Source of the DNA: Septoria linicola
Taxonomy: Eukaryota; Ascomycota; Dothideomycetes; Mycosphaerellales; Mycosphaerellaceae
DNA length: 64,000 nucleotides
NCBI GenBank assembly: GCA_024114885.1
Contig: CP099428.1
Location: forward strand, 806,001 to 870,000
Reading direction: 5' to 3'
Position 1 is the stretch's first letter. Each line of letters opens with the position of its first letter. Positions 44,557-56,730 of this stretch are shown here, in pieces. The translations under genes and the position numbers were made by a program. The notes under the pieces are model-generated. The model worked only from the letters and a program-made list of their open reading frames with translations, did no database searches and was not told where the DNA came from.

Positions 44557-45543
44557 ATGGCCGCCATACAGCATGGCAGAGCACGATCGGGCACCGTGTC
44601 CGGACCTCATAGTCTGTCGCTCAAAGTGCTCCGATTGTCGCGTCCGACGCTTGCAGCCCAGGCTCCCCTGCCGCATACGGCCTTTGGCAATGGACTGGAC
44701 ATAGCGCCGAATGCTTCATTGGCTTCGCCCAGCGCAGTTGAGGATTCGACGTTCCCGCTGACAGCAGCTCTTACGCTTCCAGCCGCCTTTGGTGCCGCAT
44801 ATGTGGGAGAGACGTTCACGTGCACGTTGTGTGTCAACAATGAGCTTCCTACGGGCGAAGGGGCCGGCAGGAAGACTGTCAGTGGCATTCGACTGATTGC
44901 CGAGTTGCAGACACCATCGAGGCCCGACAGTAGCATTCCTTTGGAGCTCGAGAATGGTGGCACTAGTCATGGTGGAGAGAAAGTAGAGGAGGAAAGCCTG
45001 CCACCCGGAAGCACGCTACAACGCACTCTCCGCCACGAGCTGAAAGATGAAGGACCTCATGTACTTGCAGTGACTGTGAGCTATACCGAGACAGTACACA
45101 CGCCCGATGGAGCAGCAGCGAGTGGAGGTCGCGCGCGTACCTTCCGCAAACTCTACCAGTTCGTGTCGCAACAGCTGCTCGCTGTCAGGTCAAAAGTGAC
45201 GCAGCGCAAAAGACGCGAGACAGACGCGCCGCGAGAGTGGGTGCTCGAAGCTCAACTGGAGAATGTAGGAGAGGCGAGCATTGTGCTGGAAAAGGTGTGG
45301 CTGAAGGAAAAGGAAGGAGTGGTCGGGAAGGCGATGAATGGGGACGAGGAAGGAGAAGCGACAGTTCTGAAGCCACAGGACATTGAGCAGATCATGTTCT
45401 TGGTCAAGGAGACTGCTGGTGGTGAAACTGAGGAAGATGCGGCTGGCAAGACTGTGCTGGGCCAGCTAAACATCGACTGGCGAAGTGCTATGGGCGAACA
45501 GGGCAGTCTAACTACGGGCTGGTTGGCAAGTAGAGGGCGATGA
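44557..45543 (+). CDS. TRAPP complex subunit TRAPPC13 homologue (DUF974), 328 aa, single exon
   Basis: The N-terminal SLSLKVLRLSRPTL motif, the beta-rich FGAAYVGETFTCTLCVNNE segment, the GPHVLAVTVSY segment and RTFRKLYQFVSQQLLAVRSKV are characteristic of the TRAPPC13/DUF974 family. Members belong to the metazoan and filamentous-fungal TRAPP III-type tethering complex that activates Rab1/Ypt1 in ER-Golgi traffic and autophagy. The frame is open upstream to 44473, but 44557 is its first ATG and fits the usual start just before the SLSLKV motif. The last third (VLEAQLENVGEASIVLEKVWLKE, ending IDWRSAMGEQGSLTTGWL) is the second Ig-like module. No introns needed. Confidence 0.88.
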   Translation: MAAIQHGRARSGTVSGPHSLSLKVLRLSRPTLAAQAPLPHTAFGNGLDIAPNASLASPSAVEDSTFPLTAALTLPAAFGAAYVGETFTCTLCVNNELPTGEGAGRKTVSGIRLIAELQTPSRPDSSIPLELENGGTSHGGEKVEEESLPPGSTLQRTLRHELKDEGPHVLAVTVSYTETVHTPDGAAASGGRARTFRKLYQFVSQQLLAVRSKVTQRKRRETDAPREWVLEAQLENVGEASIVLEKVWLKEKEGVVGKAMNGDEEGEATVLKPQDIEQIMFLVKETAGGETEEDAAGKTVLGQLNIDWRSAMGEQGSLTTGWLASRGR

Positions 45544-48500
45544 GCTGGAATCGCGCTTGCTACTGCAGTCTTCGATTCCATTGAAAAGACATTTTAACAC
45601 AGACGCACCAGCGTCGAGGAACCGTGGCCCTTATCCTGAGGACATCTGTGGCTCTTCCTACAAATACAGACAGCACCAGGACGGCATCTCTCCGCACCAC
45701 CCTCACAGGCTGCCGATAGCCAGATCCTCATGTCGTTCGCCAGACACACTATATGTAAAGCAACGTGGGTGCTGCATGCCTGATCAGCCAAATCCACGTA
45801 CTCTACTGCGCAGGCGGAAGCGATCCTATGGTGCACATTGCAGATGGCTTCTACGGCGGAAGCCAATTGGGCGAGACAGTATGGGCGCTTCGGGGGCGTG
45901 ATACATGGCTTATGTTTGGAAGCATCACACTACGCGAAGTTTGTGAAGGGGGAAGAGGAGAAGAGTTTGTGGATTTGCAGAGCTCTAGGCAAAGAGGTAG
46001 TGTGTTGATGAGTAGAGGCCGGGGCATGTGGCAGCTATTTGCACTGCTACGCGAAGGCATACCTGCGAATTGTAGAATGGCTTCCAGACTGGCAAGCGTC
46101 AGAGGTGTTGATAGGACCAGAGTGACAGTTGTTGCGATAGCATTGAAGCGCGGCTTTCGATCAGCGAGGAGTCATCGACCATGTTGGATCTGTAAAGGTT
46201 GAGGTCGGCAGCGCAAGAAAGTGTCATCTATAGATGATCTACTGCTCCAAGATGGAGGTTTACTGTCTCACATTAATGATGATGCGCAGACCAAGCACTT
46301 CAGAATCTCGATCTGCCGCCATCCTGATCGGCGAGAGCAAACGTACACTAGCTTGGCTCGGCGCAGATGATGGTATGATATTAGTATCTGTGCCCTCACA
46401 TCTCTGTCTGTTCGTTGTCCGAGCTTGCGAAGATGCGGAAGTGCGTTGCCCCGTCTAGGACAATCCAGCTGGACCTATGTATCTCATTTCTGAAGGTGTG
46501 GCTGTATTCCCGCGCCCTAGGGGCCGATAGGCAACGCCTGGGGTAGTCCAAGTCTAATATGGTCAAGGCTGCTTTCCTGGCTACGGGAGAGATTGTTGGA
46601 AAGGTCGAGATAATGACCACTATTTCGGCATGCCGTTGACTTGACTTGAACGTTGCGTGGAAAAGGCAACGTGGGCGTCATGCCGGCAGCGTTGAACTGA
46701 ATTCGACTTCTGATGAAGAACCGTTATGCTAGCAACGTGGCGGCCGCGGCAACCACAATGATGGGGATTGCGGTCCTATCACACACTGCTGGGAGTTTTG
46801 CAGTAATACACCGATGGAATGCTCCAATCGAAACAAGATGGACGCGTCTCCTGGAGCTGGGGCTGTCATCGTTGCAGATGGGACAGTTGAAACGGAGTCG
46901 CGAATACCTTGTAACAACACATCGCTTTAGAGTCGTATGTCTGGCACAAGTGGTCGCATGCTTAAGCGCAGCGAAACTGCTGATCTGTGTCAATGATCAG
47001 CAGAGGGTCATGTTTCACACTATCGATGGTGCTTTCTTCAAATGCGCCGTCTGCTCTTAGCGAAAGCGGACGCGCTTCGTGGTTATGCTTTCGGCAGAGA
47101 CCGATGCATACTTTCGTATTGCTGAGGGGATGACCTGTGTCATATGGGCCACGAGCTCGTGTAAGATGAGTGACCATGCAGAGTTCTATGGCCCCTTGGA
47201 TGCACAGTCAGTGATGGGTGTAGCATCGCTTGTGGTCGATGAATGAATGCACGTGTACAAGCGAACGTGCATCCTTGCGATCTTCTTTCGGACATTGAAT
47301 CTGAGATCGGCAGAGTCTATTACTATTTTCGATCGTGGAGAGTCTAGCTTCGAGCACGGCTGTCTTGGGAATGCTGTGATGGTTCCTGCTCCAACAGTGC
47401 TCAATCAAAGGTGGAATGTCGGCAGGGAAGTGTGTTCTTGACGATTTGTGTTCAGCAAGTGATGTCGTTTGTCAGATGAAGCTGAAACAGGCACGCCGCG
47501 TCTCAGAAAGACGCACGTTGCAGAGTGGAACACGAAAGACGTCAAGGACATGTGCAAGCCAGGATGGCCTTGCGAAAAGGCGCTTGTAGTGCTTGGAGGG
47601 AACAAGGCGTGAGATAGCAATGTGCAAACCCCCATGCTGTGCCACCTGGAGATAGCAGACTACGTGCGCAGATTCGCTGTACTTTCACTCGTGGTCTCCT
47701 GAGAATTGATTGTGAATTGTCTGCTGTTGGCTGGCGTGGCGCTGATGTTACGCAGCTATGTTATGCAGACGCAGGTACAGACATGCTTGCCGTGAACCGT
47801 GATAGGAGTGGAGGACAAGCCTCGCTTGATGAGGACCCTTGTAGAGGTGTAGGACAGACTTCAGTCTAGCAGGAACAGCTAAGCTGCATGCAGTCCACGC
47901 GGCCTGATGAGGTGGAGGTTTGGCTAGAGTCATCGGTGAAAAGTGTCCAGCGTGGCGGGTGTCGGTCGACGAGGATTCGATAAAGTTTAGCATTGGAAAT
48001 AGATGAAGGAAGCATGTTTGACATGCACGAACGTGACTCGCATTTGCGCCATGTGTGAGAAGAAGAGCGGTCTTCACAGCATGAGAGAGCTTTCCGTTGC
48101 AAAGAGGAACGTGCAAAGTCAAAACAGGACAAGCAAAGCTCGGAGGCCAGGCTAGCGATATGATTGACGAAAGAGCAGAGGGGAGGGGGTGTACCGTGTA
48201 CGTACTGCGAGGACATACCGCGTTCTTGGCTGGAAAAGAACCACTCATTTGGCTGCATTTAGTTCGTGAAGGATTGAGATCGCTGAGAGCGAGCACCTCT
48301 AGCGCCACAGCAGTGCAATTGCTATCAATAATCAAAATACCACGCACACTCTCTCCTTTGTTGTCATTTGTGTGTCTTGTGTACTCTCCTGCCCCGGGCG
48401 TTATCATATTGTGTGCCACCATCGTTCTCATCCCGCACATTTCAAACTTCGATAACGCGAGAGTCAGCGAACGAGCAGGGTTTCGACTTCACAGCTTGAG

Positions 48501-49393
48501 CCACAGTGCACGCGGAGTGGAGGTTAGGCTGCGAGCTATCATTGGCGTGTCTAGGATCCCATAGCACTACGAGCACCCAGGGCGGGTATCTGAAAGCATC
48601 CTACCCTGCACGCTCTCTCGTTTGGGGCGAGTGTGGTGTTCCTGTCGACATTTCCGGACCTCAGCAGCCATAACGACAGCTGCAGAACACCTCACATCTT
48701 CTTCCCACTTTCACCTCGGATCTCCAGCCCGGACGATAGTGAAAAACGGTTTCTTTGTGCGACTGTCCTCCACTGCAGCGCGTTCTCGCTGGTATTGCGA
48801 GCTCTGAGCTCCGGATCTGCACCAGAGTCTTGGGCCAGCGGTTGAGACGACGGATACGATCGCCCTCAAGTTCTTGCATGCCGAACAGTTGACCGCCCAT
48901 TGATTTTATTGCTCAGACCACGAGAGCATTGCCTTGCCGCAGATATCCCAGCAGGAATCTCACAGCCCAATAATACACAGGAACACAGCTGCCTGTGACA
49001 GACGGACAGGCTGATTGACAGCACGCACGACCCGAATACCGACAGCGCTGCACGCCTCACCTTATTCACAACACTCAACAATTGACGGGCAGCGTTGGGT
49101 GCACCACAGCGCGCCAGACCCACGCAGCCAGCGCAGCCAAGCCAGTCAGTGAGCCAGACTTGCTTGCACCTGTCTTGTCGCAGACGTGCAGCGGGCTCCG
49201 GGTGTAACAATCATATGCCGCTACCAAAACGCGCTCTCGACAAATTCTGGCCAGACGAACTCCCACTTTCGATGAGATAGACGCGTGCGTGCCTTTTCCC
49301 CAGCAGCATCACCGTCTGTTCTGCCACTTCTGTGGCATTGTGCAGTTTCTTGCACGCCCATTCCCTTGAACACGCATCGCTGAATCTCGCTTC
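45544..49393. other. 3.85-kb stretch without a supportable gene
   Basis: Composition is ordinary, with no RIP signature. Frames up to 230 codons exist (47748-48440 minus; 45765-46202 plus), but they overlap frames on the opposite strand, have no domain motif and start at arbitrary codons. The right part probably includes the promoter and 5' leader of the DENN gene. A non-coding RNA or a decayed gene is possible. I see no repeat, tRNA or inverted-repeat structure. Confidence 0.45.
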
Positions 49394-52300
49394 ATGGCTC
49401 CCGCTGCCAAAAAGAGCACCAATGCTTCCAGCCACGCTTCATCTAATGGCGACACCTCCGCACCACTTGCCGACTACTTCTTCATTGCCGGCATCGAGTC
49501 GTCACAGGTATACGATGAGAAGCTGGAGGCGGTGACTCCCGCCGCACCCGTGGAGGAGACCATCGACGAGGACCACGAACTCGCATTTGACAATGCCCAA
49601 GGACGACCGACAACGCCCGGCTCGCCGACGGATGTGCAGAGACGATCGCGGTACAGCTTCGAAGCCAGAAAGAGCGTGGGCAGCATTATCAATATAACCG
49701 AAGAGAAGCTGCCTGCCAGCAATCGTAGTAGCACGACGATTAAGGCGGGCACCATTGGAGGGTCAGGCTTGAGTGACGATGCTTTCGAGGAGGCTCTGAA
49801 GAAGTTCGCCTCGGAGCGAGACAGCTTCCTGGAGGACATTCATGTGGCAGCAGGCGCAGTCATCAGAGATACGCCAACGAAGTCAAGAGTGCAGCGACCA
49901 AAGACGGTACGGATCACACAGGATGAAAGTTCTCTAGCTACCCCAGGAGGCCTTAAGAGCGGCGTGGGTAGCTTGCGGAGGCGGTTGTCAACGATGAACA
50001 GCATGAAAAGAGCCTCGTCGGTCATGAGCAGAAGTTCTGCGAGACAGTCCAAGAGGCTGAGTGGCTACAACTCAGTGATACCAGTGCCGCAACCTTTCCA
50101 GGTCCCGGCAGATATGCATCCTCTCAAGCGGCGGTACGAGCCAGTGCTACTCGACCGATATCCTACGAAGACAATGTTCGACGAATCGAAACGACGAACA
50201 CCTTTCCCAGACTACGTGCCAATGTTTGTGTTCCCCAACGATGTCACAGTGGTATCTTCAGACGAGCGGCCCAGGTCCACATGGCATGGTTTCACAATGA
50301 CAAACTCGGATAACAGCAGGCTTCATGGCATTTGCGTGACCATGTGGGTGCCGCTGAGCGACTCCGCGTCGGAGGGACTGGAAAAGCAGTGCGACGAATG
50401 GAGAAAGGCGAATATGAGTGACGAGGAGCGAGAATTGGCCGCCAGCCTTGGAGAGCGTTTATCTTCCGAAAGAGCCAAGCTCAGTCGACTTTTATCTGAA
50501 CTTCCAGAGCACGAACTTGGATCCCCAGCGCGAGAGAAGCTTGAAGAGGAGATCAGTACCGTTGAGGAGAAGATTGGCTTAATGACAGACTTGCTTCGAC
50601 CTGTGCGACATGGTGCTGCCTCCAAAATTGATGGCCTTACCGAGGGTGACACAGGATTCTGGATCCCTCGTGCTTATGGAATCCTAGGACGCGATGGTGG
50701 CTTGACAAGCTTCTGGAAGGAGTGGCTCAAAGCAGTTATTGTGCCTATGACAAATGGTGCGATCTTGCGTGTACCACCGAGTTCTCCCAAGGTCGGACTC
50801 TGGCAACCGCTTGAACGCTACGTGTGCAATCTGTGCATTGAAGCACTCAGTCCCATCACCTCTATCACTCAGGTCGAGGTGGCCGTTCGAGACCTACGGC
50901 TCTACGCACGGAAAGAGGCCATCAACGAACTTCCTGGCTCGCGAAACACAGACCTCTACGCGCTTTTCCGTTGTCTCTCCATACCCAACATCATCGCTCT
51001 TTTTGAGTATGCACTGGCAGAATCTAGAATCATTCTGCTCTCGTCGCATACGTCAATGTTGCAGCTGGCAAGTGCGGCGCTTCAGAGCATACTCTATCCA
51101 CTGAAGTGGACAGGGGTACTGATTCCCGTCTTGCCATACAGGCTGATTCAGGCTCTTGAGGCGCCGTGCCCCTACATTGCAGGTGTTGAGAAGCGCTATG
51201 AAAAGCTCGAGATCCCGGACGACGACTACTGCCTCGTGGACCTTGACGAGAACACAATCACCAGCACTGACTATCAGACTCAGCTCCCACGACCGCAGAG
51301 GAGAAAGCTTCAAGCACTCCTTCAGGCCGCAGCTCCTCACCACACGCGCTTTGGCGTTCCAATAGGTCCGCCAGCCTACGCCATAGAGACGTTTCCTTAC
51401 GATGCTTTCTCCTCTGAAAATCCGCAAATTTTCAACCCGGACCCGATACGATCCACACTATCCAGTCATGTTAGCGAGAGCTCTACGACGTTCGGCGATG
51501 CTTCGAGCTTGGATGCTACTTCGAAAGCAACAGTCTTCAATGGCTTCCTTGAGCAGCGTCCTGGCTCGGGGCCTGGAAGTGACAGGCCTTCGACTAGCTC
51601 TACTGGCACTGGGGCGAAGAGCAACTCTTCTGGAGCCTCACCTCCTTCGCCGACAACAGCTCCATCGCCAATTTCTGTCAACTTTCCCAGTACGCCAGTC
51701 TCGCGGAATGACTCCGGCTTCGCGCTGCAGGCATCACTGCGCGAGAAACGTTCTGGCCATCTCGCTGAAGGCATACCGAGGCGCAATTCAACGGTACATT
51801 CTCTCTTTCATGCTCGCAATCCACTAGCGGATAAGACTAACGCCCCGGATCAGTTTGCTATGGATCGCATGAATACAGTACGAAGGCCAAGCGCGCCGAT
51901 TCTAGGACACCAGCACACCCCATCTGTCATAGGACATCATCCCAGCATGTCGACATCTACGCTCGGAGGAGGTCTCTCCACGTCGAACTATGCCCCCAGC
52001 ATATACGCACAAAGTACGCTTGCTGCAAGCACGATCATGCAGCCGACTATGGCACAACCCGTGCGTGACAATGACACTACCAAGTGGGTAGAAGGTCACT
52101 GTCTGCACAGAAGACAGGCAGACAAAAGGACGCTGTGCACTATATGCGATGAGCGGTGTGATGAAGATGTCTTCAGGTGTAATGGTCAGTTTTTTTCGTT
52201 CTGCCAAATTCCACATCTACTAACCAATTATAGGCTGCGGTATCACAGTCCACGGCCGCTGCGCTTCTACTGTATGCATAGTCTGTCCAGTAGCGTTCCG

Positions 52301-52859
52301 CGCTGACCAGGTCCGTGCCGCATTTGTGCGGTGCTTCGCATCACTCCTGTACACGTACCGTCGCTACATGCACCCGGCCTCTGGCGAGCGCAAGAAGCAA
52401 GGACTTATCTACCATTTCAACATGGATCAATTTCTGAAGAGTGTACCGCACGGCGACAGCGAATACATGAATATGCTCCGACAGACACAGAGTTTCAACG
52501 AGTTCATTCATGAGCGCGAGGCAACGCGAGCAGAGGATCCAAGCATCAAGCTGTTCGATGAGATCATTCTTTCAAAACGGAATCGTGGTCATAGGAGTTT
52601 CTTCTCAAAATCCGACACGAGCTTCTTGAGTGATACCTCGGATCATCTGTGGCGATCTGCTTCAGCAACACCACCTACAGGCCGCTTTCCAGGTGACATG
52701 AGCACTGTCACAGGACGAACACCAGCCAAGCTCGATCCAACACTTATGAAGGAACCCCGCAGCATTCAAGGCGCGCCGAGGATACAGCAGGCGAGGACAA
52801 AGAGGAAGCCAGTCTCCAGCATGCTAGGGCTCAGCTCGCTGACCGCTGACCAGCTTTAG
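49394..52859 (+). CDS. DENN-domain protein with C-terminal C1 zinc finger, 1138 aa
   Basis: Exons are 49394-52184 and 52234-52859, with a 49-bp intron (GTCAGT...TTATAG, branch CTACTAAC). The ATG has context TTCATGGCT. After a Ser-rich N-terminus come the uDENN part (VPMFVFPNDVTV, with WHGFTMTNSDNSRLHGIC further on), a charged coiled-coil insert (about residues 330-400) and the cDENN core (FRCLSIPNIIALFEYALAES, then RIILLSSHTSMLQLASAALQ and WTGVLIPVLPYRLIQALEAP). A Ser/Pro-rich linker follows, then a C1-type finger of the H-C2-C2-H-C form from about residue 902 to 948 that the intron splits (CTICDERCDEDVFRCN/GCGITVHGRC). DENN proteins are GDP-exchange factors for Rab GTPases at membranes; C1 fingers bind lipid or serve as protein contacts. 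The C-terminal 190 residues are basic and Ser-rich. Confidence 0.88.
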
Positions 52860-54208
52860 GGGGGCGTGATAGCGGAACAGCAGCGAGTCCAGCAGCAAGA
52901 AGAGAAAGAGAACATGAGACCTAGGACGATGATCAACACCATCCGCGAATAACGACATTGACATACAGCTCTATTGGAGAATCAACATCACATTTTGGCG
53001 CATCAAGGGGAGTTTAGACGAAGCATTGTGGACCTTTCCTGGTCCTGTACACTATCGGTGGCCTTTCTGAGCGTTGATGTTTGCTCAGCAGCGGTTCGCA
53101 TAAGCAGGCGGAAGGACGAGACGGATGAACCAGGTGCATTCTGCTCCAATCACAGGCGGGCCCTTTAATCGACCTTTACTATCAGCAGTGCGCTATCGGG
53201 CGCGTAGCACATGTCATTGGTCTGGCATAGATGTTCTTGGGCTCTTGGATTGACCACAAGAACAATGACACAGTATACTGAGACGGTATCCCGGAAAAAG
53301 TATGCTCGCATGTAACTCATCTTTATTGTGGATGTCTTGGTGGTGACGAGTAGTAGTATTAGCTTAAACATTGTACAGTATCGAATTAAAAGCATGATGA
53401 GATGGAGAGATTTGCAGAAGTTGCACGCGCCAGGTGAAGCAAGCATTAACGGCTTCGCGTCTCAGTCGCGTGTTACATCGCGGTCGTGGGTGTCCGCGAC
53501 AACGCTGCTGCTTCCCGCTCCAGCTCCCTCCTTCGTCGCGTGTCTGACTCATGATCCCTTCGACATCAACCGGTTGCGTGGATGCTGCAAGTCCATTGGT
53601 CGCGCAAATCACTACATCAGGATGTTGCGACTGGCTTTTACCCTGAGATCGAAACCCCATGATCTGTTTCCATAGCGCCGGGGCGGATCCTGACTCGTTT
53701 GATGATCGAGGTGTTTCAGATGGGCTGGAGATTTGGAAATGTGTCTTGAGTCGAGAAGCGCATGGCGAGGCTGCAGGGATATGTTTGTGAGGGTTTGGAA
53801 GTGGTTGATGCCCAGTGAGACGGCGGCAGTAGGTTGGATTGTCGATGCAATGGCAGGTTCGACATCGGTGTCTATAGACTTCCGTGTCAGATCTGCTCTT
53901 GTATTGTGGTCAGCTACAGAGCCATCAGCCTGCGTACGTCTTCGTGTGGGTAGATATGAGCTTAAGAAAGGGGCTCAAGAATGAGATCATACTACAAAAC
54001 GCAGAAGAGGTAACAGCCTAGCAATCTGCATTAACTCTCTTCGAGCAATCAAGCAGCGAACACAATGAGCAGCTGCAGTCACGCCAGCCTAGCCATCAGG
54101 ATGCATTTCAGAGATAGATGATGTGGTGGCAATTTGTAGAACGTTCCATTGCACCTGTGATGTGAAGCACTGCCACTTCTTTCCTCGTGCGTGACCTGAT
54201 AGACATTC
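52860..54208. other. Intergenic
   Basis: About 1.35 kb downstream of the DENN gene. Frames of 60-115 codons occur, but none shows motifs or plausible splice partners. No RNA gene seen. Confidence 0.45.
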
Positions 54209-54625
54209 TCACTGATTACCCGTCTTCCCAATGAAGTCCATCTTTCCCAACGGCACGCCCTGCATGCGCAGAATGTTGTATGCCGTAGTGGCGTGGAACA
54301 CAACGTTGACGAGAAGGAACTCCTGCACGAAAGACAAGCCTGTAAACTCCCAAGGCTCACGTCCTGGTGGCCCAAACTTCACAATCATGTCCCTCTTGCC
54401 TGCGATTTCTTCTGGCTTAGCGGCTTTGAGCACTGTGGTCATCTCGTCTAGCTGATCGTACAGCTCTTCAAGCGTGTTGACTCCCTCTGCGAGTTCTGCG
54501 GGGAGATATGATTCTGCAATGTGGAGATTACCAGGCTCGAGATGCTGCTTCATTGAGCTCTGCAGGACTGGGAACGTGGAAAGGCTGGACTGGAGCAGCT
54601 GCTGTGCTGAGCACAATATTTCCAT
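54209..54625 (-). CDS. DUF1993-like protein, N-terminus uncertain
   Basis: The last 90 residues (ELYDQLDEMTTVLKAAKP, then VVFHATTAYNILRMQGVPLG and KMDFIG at the end) match the C-terminal pattern of DUF1993, a roughly 165-aa DinB-like helical family of unknown function common in fungi and bacteria. The usual His and the TTAY.ILR..GVPLGK signature are present. From the ATG at 54625 the product is 138 aa, short for the family. The normal N-terminal third is not visible in this frame; instead 54528-54890 is open in another minus-strand frame with a hydrophobic stretch. A missed intron, a frameshift or a truncated paralogue are all possible. Confidence 0.5.
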   Translation of the reverse strand: MEILCSAQQLLQSSLSTFPVLQSSMKQHLEPGNLHIAESYLPAELAEGVNTLEELYDQLDEMTTVLKAAKPEEIAGKRDMIVKFGPPGREPWEFTGLSFVQEFLLVNVVFHATTAYNILRMQGVPLGKMDFIGKTGNQ

Positions 54626-55377
54626 TCAAGAACATATTCATGGCGCCGGTAGCGGCGAAGCTCGCAGCTCTTGCTGAGGAGAGCAAGTCTAACGATGCAC
54701 CCAACGCTGCACCAGCTGCAAGAGACGCGAACCAGAGCAGAATTGCGCAGCAGATACTGAAGTGGAACTCCATGAACCTAGCTCGCAGCGTGATTGTGCT
54801 TGCGTCAGGAGCGATCGCTTGGAATGGCACGCAATAATGTACGCGGTTGTTGGGAGTATCATTGGTCTCGAAACCGTGTTTGAAGAGTTCAAGACATTGG
54901 CATCCTCCAAGAAGGGCAGGCTTATGGTGAGCATGGGCACTGCTCAGTGGACGTGGGAATCAGCGCGCTCTCAGCTGAACAGTGCAGCTCCTGTCCTTGC
55001 ATCAAACACTATCTGTTGGTGAGTTTTGTAGCTGTATAGGAAATAGCGGCTTAAGTCCGGTCAGTCGGGCATTAATTCTACCTTAGCAAGATGTCAACAA
55101 AAGAAGAATATGTTCGACCGTCACTGAGTGAACTGCACTACTTGATGAAGTGCTTGATCACCATGACCCTCTGCTCTACTGCTTTGTATGACAGCAATTC
55201 GAGTGTAGACATCGTTGTTGCGTCTGAAATCATGTCAGCTGCGGGCAGTGATCAAGTCCAGATGCCGAGGCTCAACTTCAACCAAGGCTATGTGCAGAGA
55301 CACCACCACCTTCACTCTCCATTGATTCCTTGCACATCTCGAGCTACTCTCATCAAGCAAAAGATCTACAAACAACA
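54626..55377. other. Intergenic or damaged 5' part of the DUF1993-like gene
   Basis: Minus-strand frames at 54528-54830 and 54689-54940 overlap in different phases, and none joins cleanly to the downstream DUF1993 core. The right part holds the SDR promoter; the SDR start at 55378 has context AACAATGG. Confidence 0.4.
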
Positions 55378-56328
55378 ATGGCTCACGCATCTACAAGTGC
55401 CAACTTGGCAGTGTCGAATCTTTTCGACTTCAGCAAGCATGTCGTTCTCGTGACTGGAGGCGCCACGGGTCTGGGCGAGATGGGAGCTCAGGCCTTCATC
55501 CAGAACGGCGCATATGTCCTCATTGCAAGCCGAAAGAAGAGCGAACTAGAGAAGACTGCCGCTCGATTGAACAAGCTCGGACCAGGAAAGTGCGATTATA
55601 TTGTCGCGGACTTGAAAGACAAAGCTGGCTGTCAAGCATTATGCGAGGATGTCAAGAAGAAGACTGACCGACTCACTGTGCTGCTGAACAACTCTGGTGC
55701 GACTTGGGTGAGTTTTGGCCTCCTCCGCTCAGTCCTGAGACGTGAATCTTGATGCTGACTTTATCTACAGGGCGCACCATACGACGACTTTCCAGAGTCA
55801 GGATGGGACAAACTCATGGCATTGAACGTCAAGTCCATCTTCTACACAACCGTTGGTCTGCACGATCTTCTCACCAAAGGTGCTACAGCAGATAACCCAT
55901 CGCGTGTCATTAACATTGCCTCGATGGCTGGTATCACGACTGTAGATGTTACTGTTGGTGAGGAGGGTGGTCTAGCTGCTCCAGGCTCAGGAACTTTCTC
56001 GTATGGACCTTCCAAGGCGGCTTGTATTCATCTCTCGAAGGGTCAGGCGAGTAAGCTCATGCCACACCATGTTACGGTCAACTGTATCTGTCCTGGTGTC
56101 TTCCCTTCGAGGATGACGGCTTTTGGAATGGAGTCTGCGATGGATACGCTGGTCTCTGGACAGCCCAGTGGCAGAGTCGGTAAGCCAGATGATTTTGGTG
56201 GATTGGTGCTATTCCTGTCCAGCCGTGGTGCTGCACATATGACCGGAAACGTTCTGGAGCTTGATGGTGGTGCTACATTGAGTGGTTTCCGTAGCAGGAA
56301 GAAGAGTCAGTCGAAGGAGAAGTTGTAG
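55378..56328 (+). CDS. Short-chain dehydrogenase/reductase, 295 aa
   Basis: Exons 55378-55707 and 55771-56328, 63-bp phase-0 intron (GTGAGT...CTACAG). A classical SDR: cofactor loop TGGATGLG at residues 26-33, NNSG at 104-107 (usually NNAG), and catalytic tetrad Asn129, Ser161, Tyr188 and Lys192 (YGPSK). SRK at about 50 after the second strand favours NADPH. The C-terminal LELDGGATL is the usual SDR ending, followed by a basic tail (FRSRKKSQSKEKL). It looks like fungal proteins annotated as rhamnolipid-type 3-oxoacyl-ACP reductases (RhlG-like), but substrate cannot be read from sequence. There is no biosynthetic partner nearby. Confidence 0.87.
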
Positions 56329-56730
56329 ATGTTACAGAACATGTGTACTATGACCATATAATCGTTTCACTACAGTCCAGCATTATTTGAATTCACAAGT
56401 CGTGTAACTCGTGTTATCCAGGAGCAAAAGCACGAGTACGCTGATCCCTGCCTTCCGGATGCCTGTGGATCCTGAATCCAAAAAGCACGGCGGATTGTCG
56501 CCCTCCTCCTGCACGATAACAGGCAATATGACCGCATACTTCTCCACGAGGGCCAGGAGCTTTTGTTGTTACAATTCTGAAGCATCAAGAGCATCTGGTC
56601 ACATGTTGCGAAAAGGTCCACGAACACGTCCATCCATTCATACACTGCAGCTGCGCTTACGAAGCTCTCGTACTAAAGCTTGATTACCCTAGCTCGATCG
56701 CTATACAGCAGCAACTCGAGAAGATTCAGG
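56329..56730. other. Intergenic
   Basis: Spacer between two plus-strand genes, 402 bp. I see only the 3' and 5' flanks and no gene. Confidence 0.5.

Noticed and set aside
45765..46202. 145-codon plus-strand frame resembling the end of a HET-type protein (GFYGGSQLGETVWALRG)
   Set aside because: The resemblance is limited to a few residues, no HET-domain core is visible upstream, and I could not find splice sites linking it to one.
47748..48440. 230-codon minus-strand frame as a gene
   Set aside because: No domain motif, a Cys/His/Leu-rich composition without order, and equally long frames on the plus strand (48097-48564). Looks like chance in CA/TG-rich DNA.
49474..49839. Ser/Leu-rich minus-strand frame
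   Set aside because: Complete antisense overlap with the DENN gene; a shadow.
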